Shown: positions 28,057-36,994, counted from the stretch's first letter. The stretch is 64,000 bases of DNA from JBJMLO01 sp045805265 (GCA_045805265.1 JBJMLO010000016.1:62001-126000); one strand, 5' to 3'. Translations and numbers: made by a program. The notes: generated from the sequence alone by a model not told the origin.

Positions 28057-28803
28057 TCAGCCGACGGGCGCCAGGTGGATGACGTCGTCCAGGTTCCCGC
28101 CGCCCAGTAGGAGCATCGGGTCGATGTAGACGCCGTTCAGCCGGGCGCCGAAGTGCAGGCAGGGCTGCGCCGACCCCGGGTCGCCGAACCCCGTCTGCCC
28201 GATGACGTCGCCTCGGCGCACGGCCTGGCCCTTCTTCACGCCGATGGCCGAGATCCAGGAATAGGACGTCCGGACGCCGTCGGGGTGGTCGATCGAGATG
28301 AACAGCGACCCCGCGATCATGCCAGCGAACGCGACCGTTCCGTCGGCGGGGGCCCGGATCCGCGTCCCGTACGCGGCCGCGATGTCGATCCCACGATGGC
28401 CGGCGCTATACGGATTGGCGGGCGGCTCGAACGGCCGGATGACCGGTCCGCGGACCGGCCAGGAGTACGAGCCGAGCTGAGGCCCGCCGCTGGTGGCGGC
28501 CGGGCCAGATGAGAACCCGGACGCGAGCGACAAACGACCGGCGGCGCGGTGACCGAGCGTTGGACCACGGCGGGCGAGGACGGGCGAGTCCGTGAGGGCC
28601 CCCGGACCGCGGAGCACTCCTGGACCCGTGAGCTCGCCCGGACCGGCGAGCACTCCCGGACCCGTGAGGACGTGCGCTCCCGCGGGTGTCGGCTCGAAGG
28701 AGACCGCCCCGAGCGCGACGAACACCAGCCACATCACCGAAGCCCGGAGGCGGTGGCCGTCCGATCGTGCAGTGGCCCGCTGAAGTTTGGATTCGGTTGT
28801 CAT
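28057..28803 (-). CDS. Secreted M23-family (LytM-like) peptidase, possibly degenerate
   Basis: 248 residues. An N-terminal membrane or signal segment (about 22-43) is followed by a short Gly-Pro-Gly repeat (about 44-70) with the unit L-x-GPG. The M23 domain has the zinc motif HRGIDI (H and D ligands). In the second motif, normally H-x-H, the sequence is PCLHFGAR, so the first histidine is cysteine. This may impair catalysis or make it a regulator. A similar gene lies between whiG and rpsB in Streptomyces, matching this position. The ATG follows a 107-base leader with no recognised riboswitch. Confidence 0.85.
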   Translation of the reverse strand: MTTESKLQRATARSDGHRLRASVMWLVFVALGAVSFEPTPAGAHVLTGPGVLAGPGELTGPGVLRGPGALTDSPVLARRGPTLGHRAAGRLSLASGFSSGPAATSGGPQLGSYSWPVRGPVIRPFEPPANPYSAGHRGIDIAAAYGTRIRAPADGTVAFAGMIAGSLFISIDHPDGVRTSYSWISAIGVKKGQAVRRGDVIGQTGFGDPGSAQPCLHFGARLNGVYIDPMLLLGGGNLDDVIHLAPVG

Positions 28804-28913
28804 CGGATGCCGCGCCTTTCCGGCACCCGGAGGTCAGGGGGCCGAAGCTAGCGCTTCGCTCCCGATCCGTCAGTGAAGTGCGTCACAGGGTCTCGATCGG
28901 AGCTGGCTGTCGG

Positions 28914-29705
28914 TCAAGCACCGGGGCTCTCGACGAGCTGACCGCGCAGGAGGCCGACGGCCTTCGTGTGGATCTGGCACACGCGGGACTCGGTGACGCC
29001 CAGGATCTCGCCGATCTCGGCCAGCGTCATGCCCTCGAAGTAGTACAGCGTCACCACGATCTTCTCCCGCTCCGACAGGCCGTTGATGGCCGCAGCCAGC
29101 ATCCCCCGCGTCTCCTGTCCCTCGAGGCCCGTGGTGGGGTCGCCGCCGTCGGCGAGGGTCTCGAGCAGGGTAACTCCCTCGCTCCGATCATCCCCCACCG
29201 CGACGACCTCGTCGAGCGCCATCACCGACACGAAGGAGATCTGGGTCACGGTCTCGTGGAGCTCGCTCCTGGTCACCCCGAGGTGCTCGGCCATCTCGAT
29301 CTCGGTCGGGGCACGCTTCAGCGTGGCCTCGAGGCTCGCCATCGCCTTCTCGATCTCGCGGGCCTTGAACCGGACCGAGCGCGGGACCCAATCCATGGCC
29401 CGGAGCTCGTCGATGATCGCCCCCTTGATCCGGGGGATGGCGTAGGTCTCGAACTTGATCGCGCGTTCGAGGTCGAACTTGTCCAACGCGTCGATCAGCC
29501 CGAACATCCCGTAGGACGCCAGGTCGGCCTGCTCCACGGTGGCCGGGAGGCCCGTCGCCACGCGGCCGGCCACGTACTTGACGAGCGGCGCGTAGTGCAG
29601 GATCAGCCGCTCCCGCGCCTCCGCCGACCCGGTGGCCTTGAAGTCGCGCCACAAGTTCATCAGCTCCTCGCTGACGGGCGCGGCGACTCGGGCGACGCGT
29701 GCCAT
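28914..29705 (-). CDS. whiG: RNA polymerase sigma factor of the WhiG/FliA family
   Basis: 263 residues. Regions 2, 3 and 4 of a group 3 sigma factor are complete. Region 2 has LIDALDKFDLERAIKFETYA and RIKGAIIDELRAMDWVPRSV. Region 3 has KRAPTEIEMAEHLGV. The region 4 helix-turn-helix has MTLAEIGEILGVTESRVCQIH, which closely resembles WhiG. In Streptomyces WhiG controls sporulation; in motile Actinobacteria the same family runs flagellar genes. No flagellar or sporulation gene is in this window, so the regulon is open. The start codon shares one base with the xerC stop (TGATG). Confidence 0.92.
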   Translation of the reverse strand: MARVARVAAPVSEELMNLWRDFKATGSAEARERLILHYAPLVKYVAGRVATGLPATVEQADLASYGMFGLIDALDKFDLERAIKFETYAIPRIKGAIIDELRAMDWVPRSVRFKAREIEKAMASLEATLKRAPTEIEMAEHLGVTRSELHETVTQISFVSVMALDEVVAVGDDRSEGVTLLETLADGGDPTTGLEGQETRGMLAAAINGLSEREKIVVTLYYFEGMTLAEIGEILGVTESRVCQIHTKAVGLLRGQLVESPGA

Positions 29706-30691
29706 CACGCTCTCGGGTGGCTCTGCCGGTACGCGGCTGCCAGCCGCCCCCGGGACACGTGGGTGTACCGCTGGGTCGTTCCCAGGCTGGCGTGTCCGAG
29801 CAGCTCCTGGACGGATCGAATGTCGGCCCCTCCTTCGAGGAGGTGGGTCGCGAACGAGTGGCGAAGAGTATGCGGGCTGAGGTTCCTCCCTGGTAGGACC
29901 CTGCGCCGATATCTCTCCACGATCGTCCGAATGTCGCGAGGCGTGATCGGCTTGCCCCGCAGGTTGAAGAAGAGCGCGTCCCACTCCTGCGGTTGAAACC
30001 AACCCCGGGCCTTCTCGAGGTATTCCTCGACCGCGTCCACGGCGAATTCCGACAGGGGCAGCGCACGTTCCTTCGAGCCCTTGCCCAGCACGAGGACCCG
30101 CCGGCGGGCGAGGTCGACGCGGTCGGTCGTCAGCCCGCATGCCTCGGCGACCCGCAGGCCCGAGCCGTACAGCACCTCGAGGATCGCCCGGTCCCGGCGG
30201 GCGATCGCGAGCTCCCTTGGGACCCGCGAGCGCTCCCGGCGATCCGGGACGCCCTCCCCGGGCGAGTGCGCCTCCTCGGGGGCGTCCGGGAGTGCGGGCG
30301 CCTCCACGAGGGCGGCCGCCTCCACCGGACGCAGGACGGTGGGCAAGCGTGAACTGGCTCGGGGACTGGCGAGCGCCGATGCCGGATCGCCGTCCACCGC
30401 GCCCGTCGACCCGGCCCATCGGTAGAACGTGCGGATCGCCGCCACCCGCCGGGCGACCGACGTGCGAGCGTAGCCCAGGGTGGCCTGGTGGGCCAGGAAG
30501 CGCCGGAGCTGCGGGTGGGTGGCCGCCGACAGCGAGCCGCCGGAACGGTCCAGGAACCGAATCAGCTGCTCGAGGTCGCGCCGATACGCCTCGACCGTGT
30601 GGGGCGACAGGCGGCGCTCGAGCGCGAGGTGATCTCGAAACGCGGCGAGGAGCGCCGCCTCGGAATGGGGAACGCCGTCCGCAGCAGCCAC
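29705..30691 (-). CDS. xerC: Tyrosine recombinase XerC/XerD type
   Basis: Chromosome-dimer-resolution recombinase. A SAM-like core-binding domain (LSPHTVEAYRRDLEQLIRFL) precedes the catalytic domain. Catalytic residues are visible: R in GSGLRVAE, H-x-x-R in HTLRHSFATHL, H in LLGHASLG and the nucleophile Y in QRYTHVS. I give the GTG at 30691 (328 residues). A TTG at 30748 would coincide with a good promoter -35 box, so translation most likely begins downstream of it. About 45 extra residues, rich in Pro/Glu/Arg, separate the domains. It lies between dprA and whiG. Confidence 0.93.
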   Translation of the reverse strand: MAAADGVPHSEAALLAAFRDHLALERRLSPHTVEAYRRDLEQLIRFLDRSGGSLSAATHPQLRRFLAHQATLGYARTSVARRVAAIRTFYRWAGSTGAVDGDPASALASPRASSRLPTVLRPVEAAALVEAPALPDAPEEAHSPGEGVPDRRERSRVPRELAIARRDRAILEVLYGSGLRVAEACGLTTDRVDLARRRVLVLGKGSKERALPLSEFAVDAVEEYLEKARGWFQPQEWDALFFNLRGKPITPRDIRTIVERYRRRVLPGRNLSPHTLRHSFATHLLEGGADIRSVQELLGHASLGTTQRYTHVSRGRLAAAYRQSHPRA

Positions 30692-30720
30692 GACTGGTTT
30701 CCGGTCTGGGTTGGAACCCC

Positions 30721-30748
30721 CTTGTACCACACCCTTCGCGTACGTCAA
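30721..30748 (-). promoter_or_regulatory. Putative sigma-A promoter for xerC-whiG
   Basis: Minus-strand TTGACG (30743-30748), a 16-base spacer, then TACAAG (30721-30726), close to consensus, in the gap between dprA and xerC. It would start transcription near 30714, some 23 bases before the GTG chosen for xerC. Confidence 0.45.
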
Positions 30749-30766
30749 TCACGCAATCGAGGGAGA

Positions 30767-31927
30767 TCACCGGCCACCTCCCAGGCGGCGCTCGACCCGG
30801 CCGCCCACCGTCCGGACCAGTCCGCGGACCTCAAGCCCCACGACGGCGGTCAGGACCTCTGGCAGGCCGCGGTCGACGCTGGCGGCCACCACCTCCGGCA
30901 GTGTCGGGCCGGACAGCGTGTCGAGGACCCTTCGTTCCAGCTCCGACAGCCCCGGTGGCGACGCCGTGCGGATCGCCGGGGCCGCCTCCCGGTCCGCCGG
31001 GTCAGCGGCCGAATCGGCGCCCGAGCGGGGGTCGAGGCGCCCGAGGTCCTCCAGCAGGTCTTCGACACCCCGGACCATCCCGGCGCCGTCGCGGATCAGG
31101 GCCAGTGGAGTCTCGGACAGCGGGCTGGTGACCGGTCCGGGAACCGCGAACACGGGTCGCCCGAGGTCGAGGGCGTGGTCGGCGGTGATCAGCGAGCCGC
31201 TCCCCGCCGCTCCCTCCACGACGAGGACCGCCTCGGCCATCCCCGCGACGATCCGGTTCCTCGCGGGGAACCGATATGGCTGCGCCGGCACCCCCGGCGG
31301 GTACTCGCTGACCACCGCGCCGACCCGCACGATCCGGTCCAGCAGGCCCCGGTTCCGCGACGGATACGCGACGTCGATCCCACTCCCGAGTACGGCCAGG
31401 GTGGGCCCTCCCGCCGCCAGCGCGCCCCGGTGCGCCGCGCTGTCGATCCCCCGCGCCCCGCCACTGAGCACGCACACCCCGGCCGCGGCGAGTCCGCGCC
31501 CGAACCCTTCCGCCACCTCCGCCCCGAGGGCGCTGCAGTTCCGAGCGCCGACCACGGCCACGCCCGGCCCGAGCGACGCGAGCGCCGAGCCGCGGAGGAA
31601 GAGCGCCACCGGCGGATCGGGGAGGTCGAGCAGCGAGGCGGGGTAGTCCTCCTCTCCCACCACGGCCATGCGGGCGTCGACCTCGCCGAGGCGGCGGAGC
31701 ATGTCGGCGGGCTTCACGAGGGCGGCGAGCTCGCGGTCGGCCTTGGCCACGAGGGGGTGACCCCGCCGCACCGCCGCCAGGCAGGCCTCCGCCCCGCCCA
31801 CCTCCATCGACAGCGACCGGAGCCGCCGCGGAGTGAGGCCCGGGAGCGACACCAGCACGAGCAGCGCGTCCCGGTCGGCGCCGCCCCCCACGAACCCGGC
31901 GGGCCACGTCCCGTCGTCACCCGGCAC
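30767..31927 (-). CDS. dprA: DNA processing protein DprA/Smf
   Basis: Loads RecA onto incoming single-stranded DNA during transformation. 386 residues. The Rossmann-like DNA-binding core has GPGVAVVGARNCSALG, LSGGARGIDSAAHRGAL and YPPGVPAQPYRFPARNRI. A C-terminal winged-helix-like region follows. The GTG start at 31927 overlaps the comM stop by 11 bases. The neighbouring comM-dprA pair is a conserved competence-associated unit, although no DNA uptake machinery is in this window. Confidence 0.94.
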   Translation of the reverse strand: MPGDDGTWPAGFVGGGADRDALLVLVSLPGLTPRRLRSLSMEVGGAEACLAAVRRGHPLVAKADRELAALVKPADMLRRLGEVDARMAVVGEEDYPASLLDLPDPPVALFLRGSALASLGPGVAVVGARNCSALGAEVAEGFGRGLAAAGVCVLSGGARGIDSAAHRGALAAGGPTLAVLGSGIDVAYPSRNRGLLDRIVRVGAVVSEYPPGVPAQPYRFPARNRIVAGMAEAVLVVEGAAGSGSLITADHALDLGRPVFAVPGPVTSPLSETPLALIRDGAGMVRGVEDLLEDLGRLDPRSGADSAADPADREAAPAIRTASPPGLSELERRVLDTLSGPTLPEVVAASVDRGLPEVLTAVVGLEVRGLVRTVGGRVERRLGGGR

Positions 31928-33455
31928 GGGCCGCCGCCTCCTCGTTCAGGTCGAGGCGGTAGGACAGGGACTCGGCGAGGTGGGCGCCGGTCACGCCGTC
32001 GCTGCCCTCGAGGTCGGCCACCGTCCGGGCCACCTTCAGGGCACGATCGAACCCCCGTCCGGTCAGGGCGAGCCCCTCGACGGCGCTCGCCAGGAGCCCC
32101 TCGGCATCCGGGGCCAGCCGGGCCTCCCGGCGGGCGAGCGGCCCCGGCAGCTGGGCGTTGCACCGGATGGACGTTCCCGAATAGCGCAGCCGCTGGCGTC
32201 CCCGAGCCTCCTGCACCCGGGCCCGCACCTCCTCCGAGCTCTCCCCCCGGGATTGTCCGAGCAGCTCGGCCCGGGCCAGGCGGGGCACCGCCAGACGGAG
32301 GTCGATCCGGTCCAGCAGTGGGCCGGACAGCTTGCTCCGATACAGCTCCGCGCGATTCGGGAGGCACCGGCACTGCCGCCTGGGATCCCCCGCATACCCA
32401 CAGGGGCACGGGTTCGCGGCACCGACCAGCGTGAACCGCGCCGGGAACTCCACGGACCCCATGGCTCGGGTCACGACGACCCGTCCGTCCTCGAGCGGCT
32501 GGCGCAGACCCTCGACGGCGTCGCGCCGGAACTCGGTCAGCTCGTCGAGGAACAGGATCCCGTTGTGCGCCAGCGAGACCTCGCCGGGGCGGATGAAGCC
32601 GGTCCCGCCGCCGAGCAGCCCGGCGAGCGACACGGAGTGGTGGGGAGCCCGGAACGGGCGGCTGGCCACCAGCCCCTGCCCGCTCAGCAGGCCGGCCACG
32701 GAGTGCAGCCGGGTGACCTCCAGGGCCTCGTCCCGGGTCATCTCCGGCAGGATCGTCGCCAGGCGCCTGGCGAGCATCGTCTTGCCGGACCCCGGGGGTC
32801 CGATCATCAGCAGGTTGTGCCCTCCGGCGGCCGCCACCTCCAGCGCGCGCCGGGCCTGCGCCTGCCCCCGGACCTCCGCGAGGTCGACCCCGGGTCCGGA
32901 CTCGGCGGGCACGTCCTCGTGCGGCTCCGGGTGCGGAGCCTTCCACTCCCCCCGGAGGAACTCGACGGCCCGAACCAACGAGGGAGCCCCGACCACACGG
33001 AGGCCCTCGACCAGCGCGGCCTCGCCCGCATTGGCCTCGGGGACGACGACCCCCTCGAGACCCGCCCGCGCAGCCGCGATGGCCACGGCCAGGATGCCCG
33101 GCGTGGGCATGAGCGCGCCGCGGAGGGACAGCTCACCCGAGAACGCGTATCGCTCCAGCAGCCGGTCGGGGACCTGGGCCGAGGCGGCCAGGACCCCCAT
33201 GGCGATCGGCAGGTCCAGCCCGGGCCCGTCCTTGCGCAGGTTCACCGGCGACAGGTTCACGACGACCCGGCGGAGCGGCCATTCGAATCCTGACGACTCG
33301 ACCGCGGGGCGCACCCGCTCCCGCGAGTCCTGGACCGACGCTCCCGGCAACCCGGTCATGGCGAGCGAGGGCAGACCCCGCCCGATGTGCGCCTCGACGG
33401 CGACCGGGTAACCCTGCACGCCGATCACCGCGACGCCGACGACCTTGCCGTACAC
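31917..33455 (-). CDS. comM: YifB/ComM family Mg-chelatase-like AAA+ ATPase
   Basis: Hexameric helicase-like ATPase that promotes branch migration during transformation in species where it is studied. 512 residues from GTG 33455, which has GGAGG seven bases upstream; an earlier GTG at 33488 lacks this. The N-terminal ChlI-like domain has GLPGASVQDSRERVRPAV. Walker A is GPPGSGKTML, Walker B ILFLDE. The zinc-like cysteines CPCGYAGDPRRQCRC and the C-terminal Mg-chelatase domain are present. Precedes dprA. Confidence 0.95.
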   Translation of the reverse strand: MYGKVVGVAVIGVQGYPVAVEAHIGRGLPSLAMTGLPGASVQDSRERVRPAVESSGFEWPLRRVVVNLSPVNLRKDGPGLDLPIAMGVLAASAQVPDRLLERYAFSGELSLRGALMPTPGILAVAIAAARAGLEGVVVPEANAGEAALVEGLRVVGAPSLVRAVEFLRGEWKAPHPEPHEDVPAESGPGVDLAEVRGQAQARRALEVAAAGGHNLLMIGPPGSGKTMLARRLATILPEMTRDEALEVTRLHSVAGLLSGQGLVASRPFRAPHHSVSLAGLLGGGTGFIRPGEVSLAHNGILFLDELTEFRRDAVEGLRQPLEDGRVVVTRAMGSVEFPARFTLVGAANPCPCGYAGDPRRQCRCLPNRAELYRSKLSGPLLDRIDLRLAVPRLARAELLGQSRGESSEEVRARVQEARGRQRLRYSGTSIRCNAQLPGPLARREARLAPDAEGLLASAVEGLALTGRGFDRALKVARTVADLEGSDGVTGAHLAESLSYRLDLNEEAAARAG

Positions 33456-33535
33456 CCTCGCCCCTCCCGAGCGAGCCCCCTCAGGCACCGCGCCGGAACG
33501 CTACCGCGAGGCACCGACATCGAGGCCGGGCTGCG

Positions 33536-33916
33536 TTAGAACGCGTCCTCGTAGACCTCGATGCGGGGTACGGATCCCGGCCGCGCCAGCACGCTCGCCA
33601 CGTCGAACCGCACCGCGGCCGGCACCAGCCTGTGCGCCAGCAGGAACGCCTCCCCCAGCTGGCGGAGCTTCGATCGCTTCCGCCACGTCACGGCCTCGTG
33701 GCCGCCACCGAACCCGTCACCCCCGCGCGTCTTCACCTCGCAGAACACGACCAGCCCGCCGCGCACGAGGACCAGGTCGAGCTCACCCAGTGGGCACCGC
33801 CAGTTCCTGGCGATCGGCTCGTAGCCGTCGTCCACGTAGCGGCGCAGCGCCGCGTCCTCCCCCCGCCGCCCGAGCGTCGCCGTCCGCACCGCCCGGGGAG
33901 ATGGTTCCTTCCCCAC
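33536..33916 (-). CDS. UPF0102 family (YraN-like) putative endonuclease
   Basis: 126 residues with the restriction-endonuclease-like signature of the family: GRRGEDAALRRY, then GELDLVLVRGGLVVFCEVKTR, where D, E and K form the presumed nuclease triad. Function in the cell is unknown. Family members often lie near rnhB and comM, as here. GTG start; 80 bases separate it from comM. Confidence 0.9.
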   Translation of the reverse strand: MGKEPSPRAVRTATLGRRGEDAALRRYVDDGYEPIARNWRCPLGELDLVLVRGGLVVFCEVKTRGGDGFGGGHEAVTWRKRSKLRQLGEAFLLAHRLVPAAVRFDVASVLARPGSVPRIEVYEDAF

Positions 33917-33979
33917 GCGCGCACCGTAGCGCGCACCACCGACATCGCCCCTGGCGTAAGCAAGCGGGACCGGCGAGGA

Positions 33980-34300
33980 TCAGGTGGGCGGACGGAGCTC
34001 GCGGCCCAGCGGGTCGACGTCCTCCTTGCGGGCGAGCTCCTCGACGTTCACGTCACGGGTGGTCAGGACCCGGACCTTCGACACGAACCGGGCCGGGCGG
34101 TACATGTCCCACACCCAGGCGTCCGCGAGCTCCACCTCGAACCACGGCCCCTCGCGGGGCGTCACCTCGACCCGGTTGCACAGGTAGAAGCGCCGTTCGG
34201 TCTCGACGACGTAGGTGAACATGGGCAGCACGTCCCGGTACTCCCGGAACAGCGTGAGCTCCATGTCGGCCTCGAATTGCTCGAGCTCCTCCTCGCCCAT
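33980..34300 (-). CDS. DUF2469 family protein
   Basis: 106 residues of an actinobacterial family almost always found beside rnhB. Diagnostic segments are MELTLFREYRDVLPMFTYV, VETERRFYLCN and DAWVWDMYRPARFV followed by DVNVEEL. Function unknown. The family's near restriction to Actinobacteria is one of the better lineage markers in the window. ATG start, downstream of rnhB. Confidence 0.92.
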   Translation of the reverse strand: MGEEELEQFEADMELTLFREYRDVLPMFTYVVETERRFYLCNRVEVTPREGPWFEVELADAWVWDMYRPARFVSKVRVLTTRDVNVEELARKEDVDPLGRELRPPT

Positions 34301-34344
34301 AGCCCCCCATTATGCGAGCGGGCCGCTCGGGGTGACCCGCCGGA

Positions 34345-35106
34345 TCAGCCCTCGCCGTCGTCGAGGGCCTCGAGCGCCCTGGCCTCCAGCTCCTCGGGAT
34401 CGAGTCCCGCGGGCGTCCCGGCCCCCAGCTCCTCGGAGCCGAGCACGGGGACCTCCCGGCCGGGCAGAGGCTTGGGATCGGCCACGCCCTTGAACGACCG
34501 CCGGTGGATCGGGGTCGGTCCGAACCGCACCAGCGCATCCCAGTGCCGGCGCGTCCCGTACCCCCGGTTCGAGTCGAATCCGTACTCCGGATACCGTCGG
34601 TGGTACCGACCCATGATCGCGTCCCGCTCCACCTTGGCCACGATCGAGGCCGCGGCCACCGACGCCGTGACCGCGTCGCCCTTGCGGATCGAAAGGTGCG
34701 GGAACGACACGCCCCGCACCGGCCATCCGTCGGTCAGCACGAAGTCCGGCGGGGGGTCCAGCCGGCGAAGCGCCAGCCGGAGCAGGGACATGTTCGACCG
34801 GTGGAGCCCCCGGTGGTCGATGCGGGTCGGCATCGCCCGGCACACCGCCACCGCGATCGCGCCCGCGCGGATGCGCACGTACGCCCGCTCCCGCTGCAGC
34901 GCCGTGAGCATCTTCGAATCCGCGACGCCGTCGAGGTCGAATCCCTCGGGGAGGATCACCGCCGCCGCCAGCAACGGTCCGGCCAGGGCTCCCCGGCCGG
35001 CCTCGTCGGCCCCCGCGATGAACCGGAAACCCTCCGCCCGCAGGCGGCGCTCGTAGCGGTCGAGGTCGGGATCGATGTCGGACTTGCGCAGGGCGGGCCT
35101 TCCCAC
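34345..35106 (-). CDS. rnhB: Ribonuclease HII
   Basis: Removes ribonucleotides and RNA-DNA hybrids. 253 residues. GADEAGRGALAGPL carries the first catalytic D-E pair, and VADSKML, TDGWPVRG and ASIVAKVERDAIM carry the other metal ligands. A 40-residue Glu/Ala-rich C-terminal extension follows the conserved HRRSFKGV. GTG start, 15 bases after lepB. The order lepB-rnhB-DUF2469-yraN-comM-dprA is conserved among Actinobacteria. Confidence 0.95.
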   Translation of the reverse strand: MGRPALRKSDIDPDLDRYERRLRAEGFRFIAGADEAGRGALAGPLLAAAVILPEGFDLDGVADSKMLTALQRERAYVRIRAGAIAVAVCRAMPTRIDHRGLHRSNMSLLRLALRRLDPPPDFVLTDGWPVRGVSFPHLSIRKGDAVTASVAAASIVAKVERDAIMGRYHRRYPEYGFDSNRGYGTRRHWDALVRFGPTPIHRRSFKGVADPKPLPGREVPVLGSEELGAGTPAGLDPEELEARALEALDDGEG

Positions 35107-35121
35107 TGGGTCAGCCTGACG

Positions 35122-36078
35122 TCACGGGAACCCCAGCGCGAACTGGGTCCCGGCGTTCAGCCCGCCGAAGTCCCCCGGCGGCCAGATGATGATGAAGGCC
35201 CGGCCGATCACCTTGTCCATCGGGATCTGCCCGAGCTCGCTGAACCGCGAGTCGTTCGAGTTCGCCCGGTTGTCCCCGAGGACGAAGAGATGGTCGGGCT
35301 GGACATGGAACGGGCCTATGCTCCGGTTGTCCGGGGTGGGGCTGAGGTACGGCTCTTTGAGCCGCCGGTTGTTCACGTAGATGACGCCGCTCTTCTCCTC
35401 GACGGTGTCGCCGGGGAGCCCGATGACCCGCTTGATGAAGTCCTCGTCCTGCGGCGCCGAGAACCCCAGCCCCTCGGTGACCCAGTGGAAGAACGCGGAG
35501 ACGGGGTTGCGGTGCGGCTCCGACAGGGGATGGGGGTTCGAGAACACGATCACGTCCCCGCGGCTCGGCCCGTGGAACTTGTACGCCAGCTTGTTGACCA
35601 GCACCCGGTCGCCGACCTTGAGGGTCGGCTCCATGGACACCGACGGGATGAAGAAGGCCTGCACCAGGAACGACTTGATCAGCAGGGCCAGCAGGAACGC
35701 GATGATGATCAGCGCGGGGAGCTCGCGCAGGAACCCGAGCGGCCCCTTCCGCTCGCCGCGATGCTTGCCGCCTCGATCGGGGGGGCCTCCGTCGGGCGGC
35801 CGGGTGGCGGTCGCGGTGCCCGCGCCCCCTCCCCTGCCCGCCGGGCGTCCGACGAATCCGCCGTCGTTCCCCGAGAACCCATCGCCGGACGGCCGCGGCG
35901 AACCGCCGGTCTGGGTCGGCGAGGAACCGCCGGCCTGGGACGGCGACGGTGCGGGCGGCGGCGGAGGCGGCGGGGGCGGCGGGGGCGGCGCGGAGGTCGT
36001 TGGCGGGTCCGGACGCGGAGCGCCGGTCCCGTCGCGTGTCTCGGCCGGTTCCGGTGAGCTTGGCGGGCGCAGGCTCAC
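35122..36078 (-). CDS. lepB: Type I signal peptidase with long Pro-rich cytosolic N-terminus
   Basis: Cleaves signal peptides on the outer face of the membrane. 318 residues. The first ~110 residues are Pro/Gly/Ser-rich and probably disordered, including a run of twelve prolines at 31-42. One membrane helix (about 119-138) precedes the catalytic domain. The Ser nucleophile S148 is in PSVSMEPTL. Lys is expected near RVIGLPGD, and the final box reads LGDNRANSNDSR. GTG start. This could be the only general signal peptidase needed for the secreted proteins of the window. Confidence 0.95.
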   Translation of the reverse strand: MSLRPPSSPEPAETRDGTGAPRPDPPTTSAPPPPPPPPPPPPAPSPSQAGGSSPTQTGGSPRPSGDGFSGNDGGFVGRPAGRGGGAGTATATRPPDGGPPDRGGKHRGERKGPLGFLRELPALIIIAFLLALLIKSFLVQAFFIPSVSMEPTLKVGDRVLVNKLAYKFHGPSRGDVIVFSNPHPLSEPHRNPVSAFFHWVTEGLGFSAPQDEDFIKRVIGLPGDTVEEKSGVIYVNNRRLKEPYLSPTPDNRSIGPFHVQPDHLFVLGDNRANSNDSRFSELGQIPMDKVIGRAFIIIWPPGDFGGLNAGTQFALGFP

Positions 36079-36124
36079 TCCTAGGGCTCCGTCCGCGTGC
36101 CCGCAGCGGACGTGGGTGCCGCCA

Positions 36125-36547
36125 CTATCCCTGCCCCTCCGCCACCTCGGGTGACTCCTCGGCCACCTCGGTGACCGGAGTGACCGGCGCGACGGCCTGG
36201 ACCGGATCGCGGCGTTCGCGGATGCGTGCGCGCTTGCCGCGGAGCTCGCGGAGGTAGTACAGCTTGGCCCGGCGGACCCGGCCCTTGGTGACGACCTCGA
36301 GCTTGCCGATGGACGGCGAGTGCACGGGGAACGTGCGCTCGACCCCCACCCCGAACGACATCTTTCGCACCGTGAACGTCTCGCGCAGGCCCCCGCCCTG
36401 GCGACGGATCACGACGCCCTGGAAGACCTGGATGCGCTCACGGCTGCCCTCGACGACCCGGACGTGCACCTTGACGGTGTCGCCCGGACGGAACTCCGGC
36501 AGGTCGTCGCGCAGGCGCGCGCTTTCGACGAGATCGAGCTTGTTCAT
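36125..36547 (-). CDS. rplS: 50S ribosomal protein L19
   Basis: 140 residues. The conserved core comprises FRPGDTVKVHVRVVEGSRER, VQVFQG-type segment IQVFQGVVIRRQG, TFTVRKMSFGVGVERTFP and RRAKLYYLRELRGKRARI. A 25-residue Val/Pro/Glu tail is added to the usual ~115 residues. ATG start. Downstream of trmD as in most bacteria. Confidence 0.97.
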   Translation of the reverse strand: MNKLDLVESARLRDDLPEFRPGDTVKVHVRVVEGSRERIQVFQGVVIRRQGGGLRETFTVRKMSFGVGVERTFPVHSPSIGKLEVVTKGRVRRAKLYYLRELRGKRARIRERRDPVQAVAPVTPVTEVAEESPEVAEGQG

Positions 36548-36590
36548 GGGTATCAGGTCCCGGCCAGGGAGGGTTTCGAACGGTCCGGTG

Positions 36591-36596
36591 ATGATA
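36591..36596 (-). promoter_or_regulatory. Putative -10 element ahead of rplS
   Basis: Minus-strand TATCAT lies in the 75-base gap between the trmD frame and rplS, with no clear -35 box. A small AACCC-GAA-GGGT stem lies just upstream. It would give rplS a promoter of its own with a leader near 37 bases. Confidence 0.3.
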
Positions 36597-36622
36597 GCAC
36601 CGACCCTTCGGGTTCCCCCGGG

Positions 36623-36994
36623 TCAGTCAGTCTCCTGCATCCACCATTCGACGAACTCGGTGGCCCGGCCTTCCTCGTCGAGCCGGACCTGCCAGAGGTT
36701 CGTGAACCGGCCCGTGAACTCGCCCGGCGGGGGGTAGTCGGTCCAGCCGCGGACGAACCCGACGTCGCCGTCGAGGCCGACGATCTCGTACCGGAACGTC
36801 CAGGTCCCCGGCTGGTCCTTCCGGTCCAGCCAGCCCTCCACGATGCCCGGGCGTCCCCGCCACGGCTCGCGGTGGGGCGCCGTGTAGTAGACGGCGTCCT
36901 CGGTGAACAGGTCCCCGATGTCCTGCGGATCGTTCGACTCCCACGCCCGGAGGTAGCGCAGCACCCAGTCGTCGATCGCCGCCCGGTCGGTCAT
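36623..36994 (-). CDS. SnoaL/NTF2-like domain protein (internal start within the trmD frame)
   Basis: 123 residues from ATG 36994, preceded by the strongest ribosome binding site of the neighbourhood (GGAAGGAGG, spacer 7). The sequence fits the SnoaL-like NTF2 fold: an N-terminal helix with LRYLRAWESNDPQDIGDLF, then YYTAP, GRPGIVEGWL and alternating strands ending in FTNLWQVRLDEEGRATEF. Such proteins are small cytosolic enzymes or binding proteins of varied function, and no catalytic residue can be assigned. It is in the same frame as trmD with no stop between, so it may exist both free and as the tail of TrmD. Confidence 0.7.
   Translation of the reverse strand: MTDRAAIDDWVLRYLRAWESNDPQDIGDLFTEDAVYYTAPHREPWRGRPGIVEGWLDRKDQPGTWTFRYEIVGLDGDVGFVRGWTDYPPPGEFTGRFTNLWQVRLDEEGRATEFVEWWMQETD

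Noticed and set aside
28804..28913. Possible c-di-AMP or c-di-GMP riboswitch in the leader of the M23-type gene
   Set aside because: Such genes are often riboswitch-controlled in Actinobacteria and the leader can fold (GAAGC-GCTA-GCTTC). However, the conserved core sequences of the ydaO or GEMM classes are not seen.
30691..30748. TTG at 30748 as the xerC start
   Set aside because: It coincides with the TTGACG -35 box of a good promoter whose start point lies downstream, so this TTG would not be in the mRNA.
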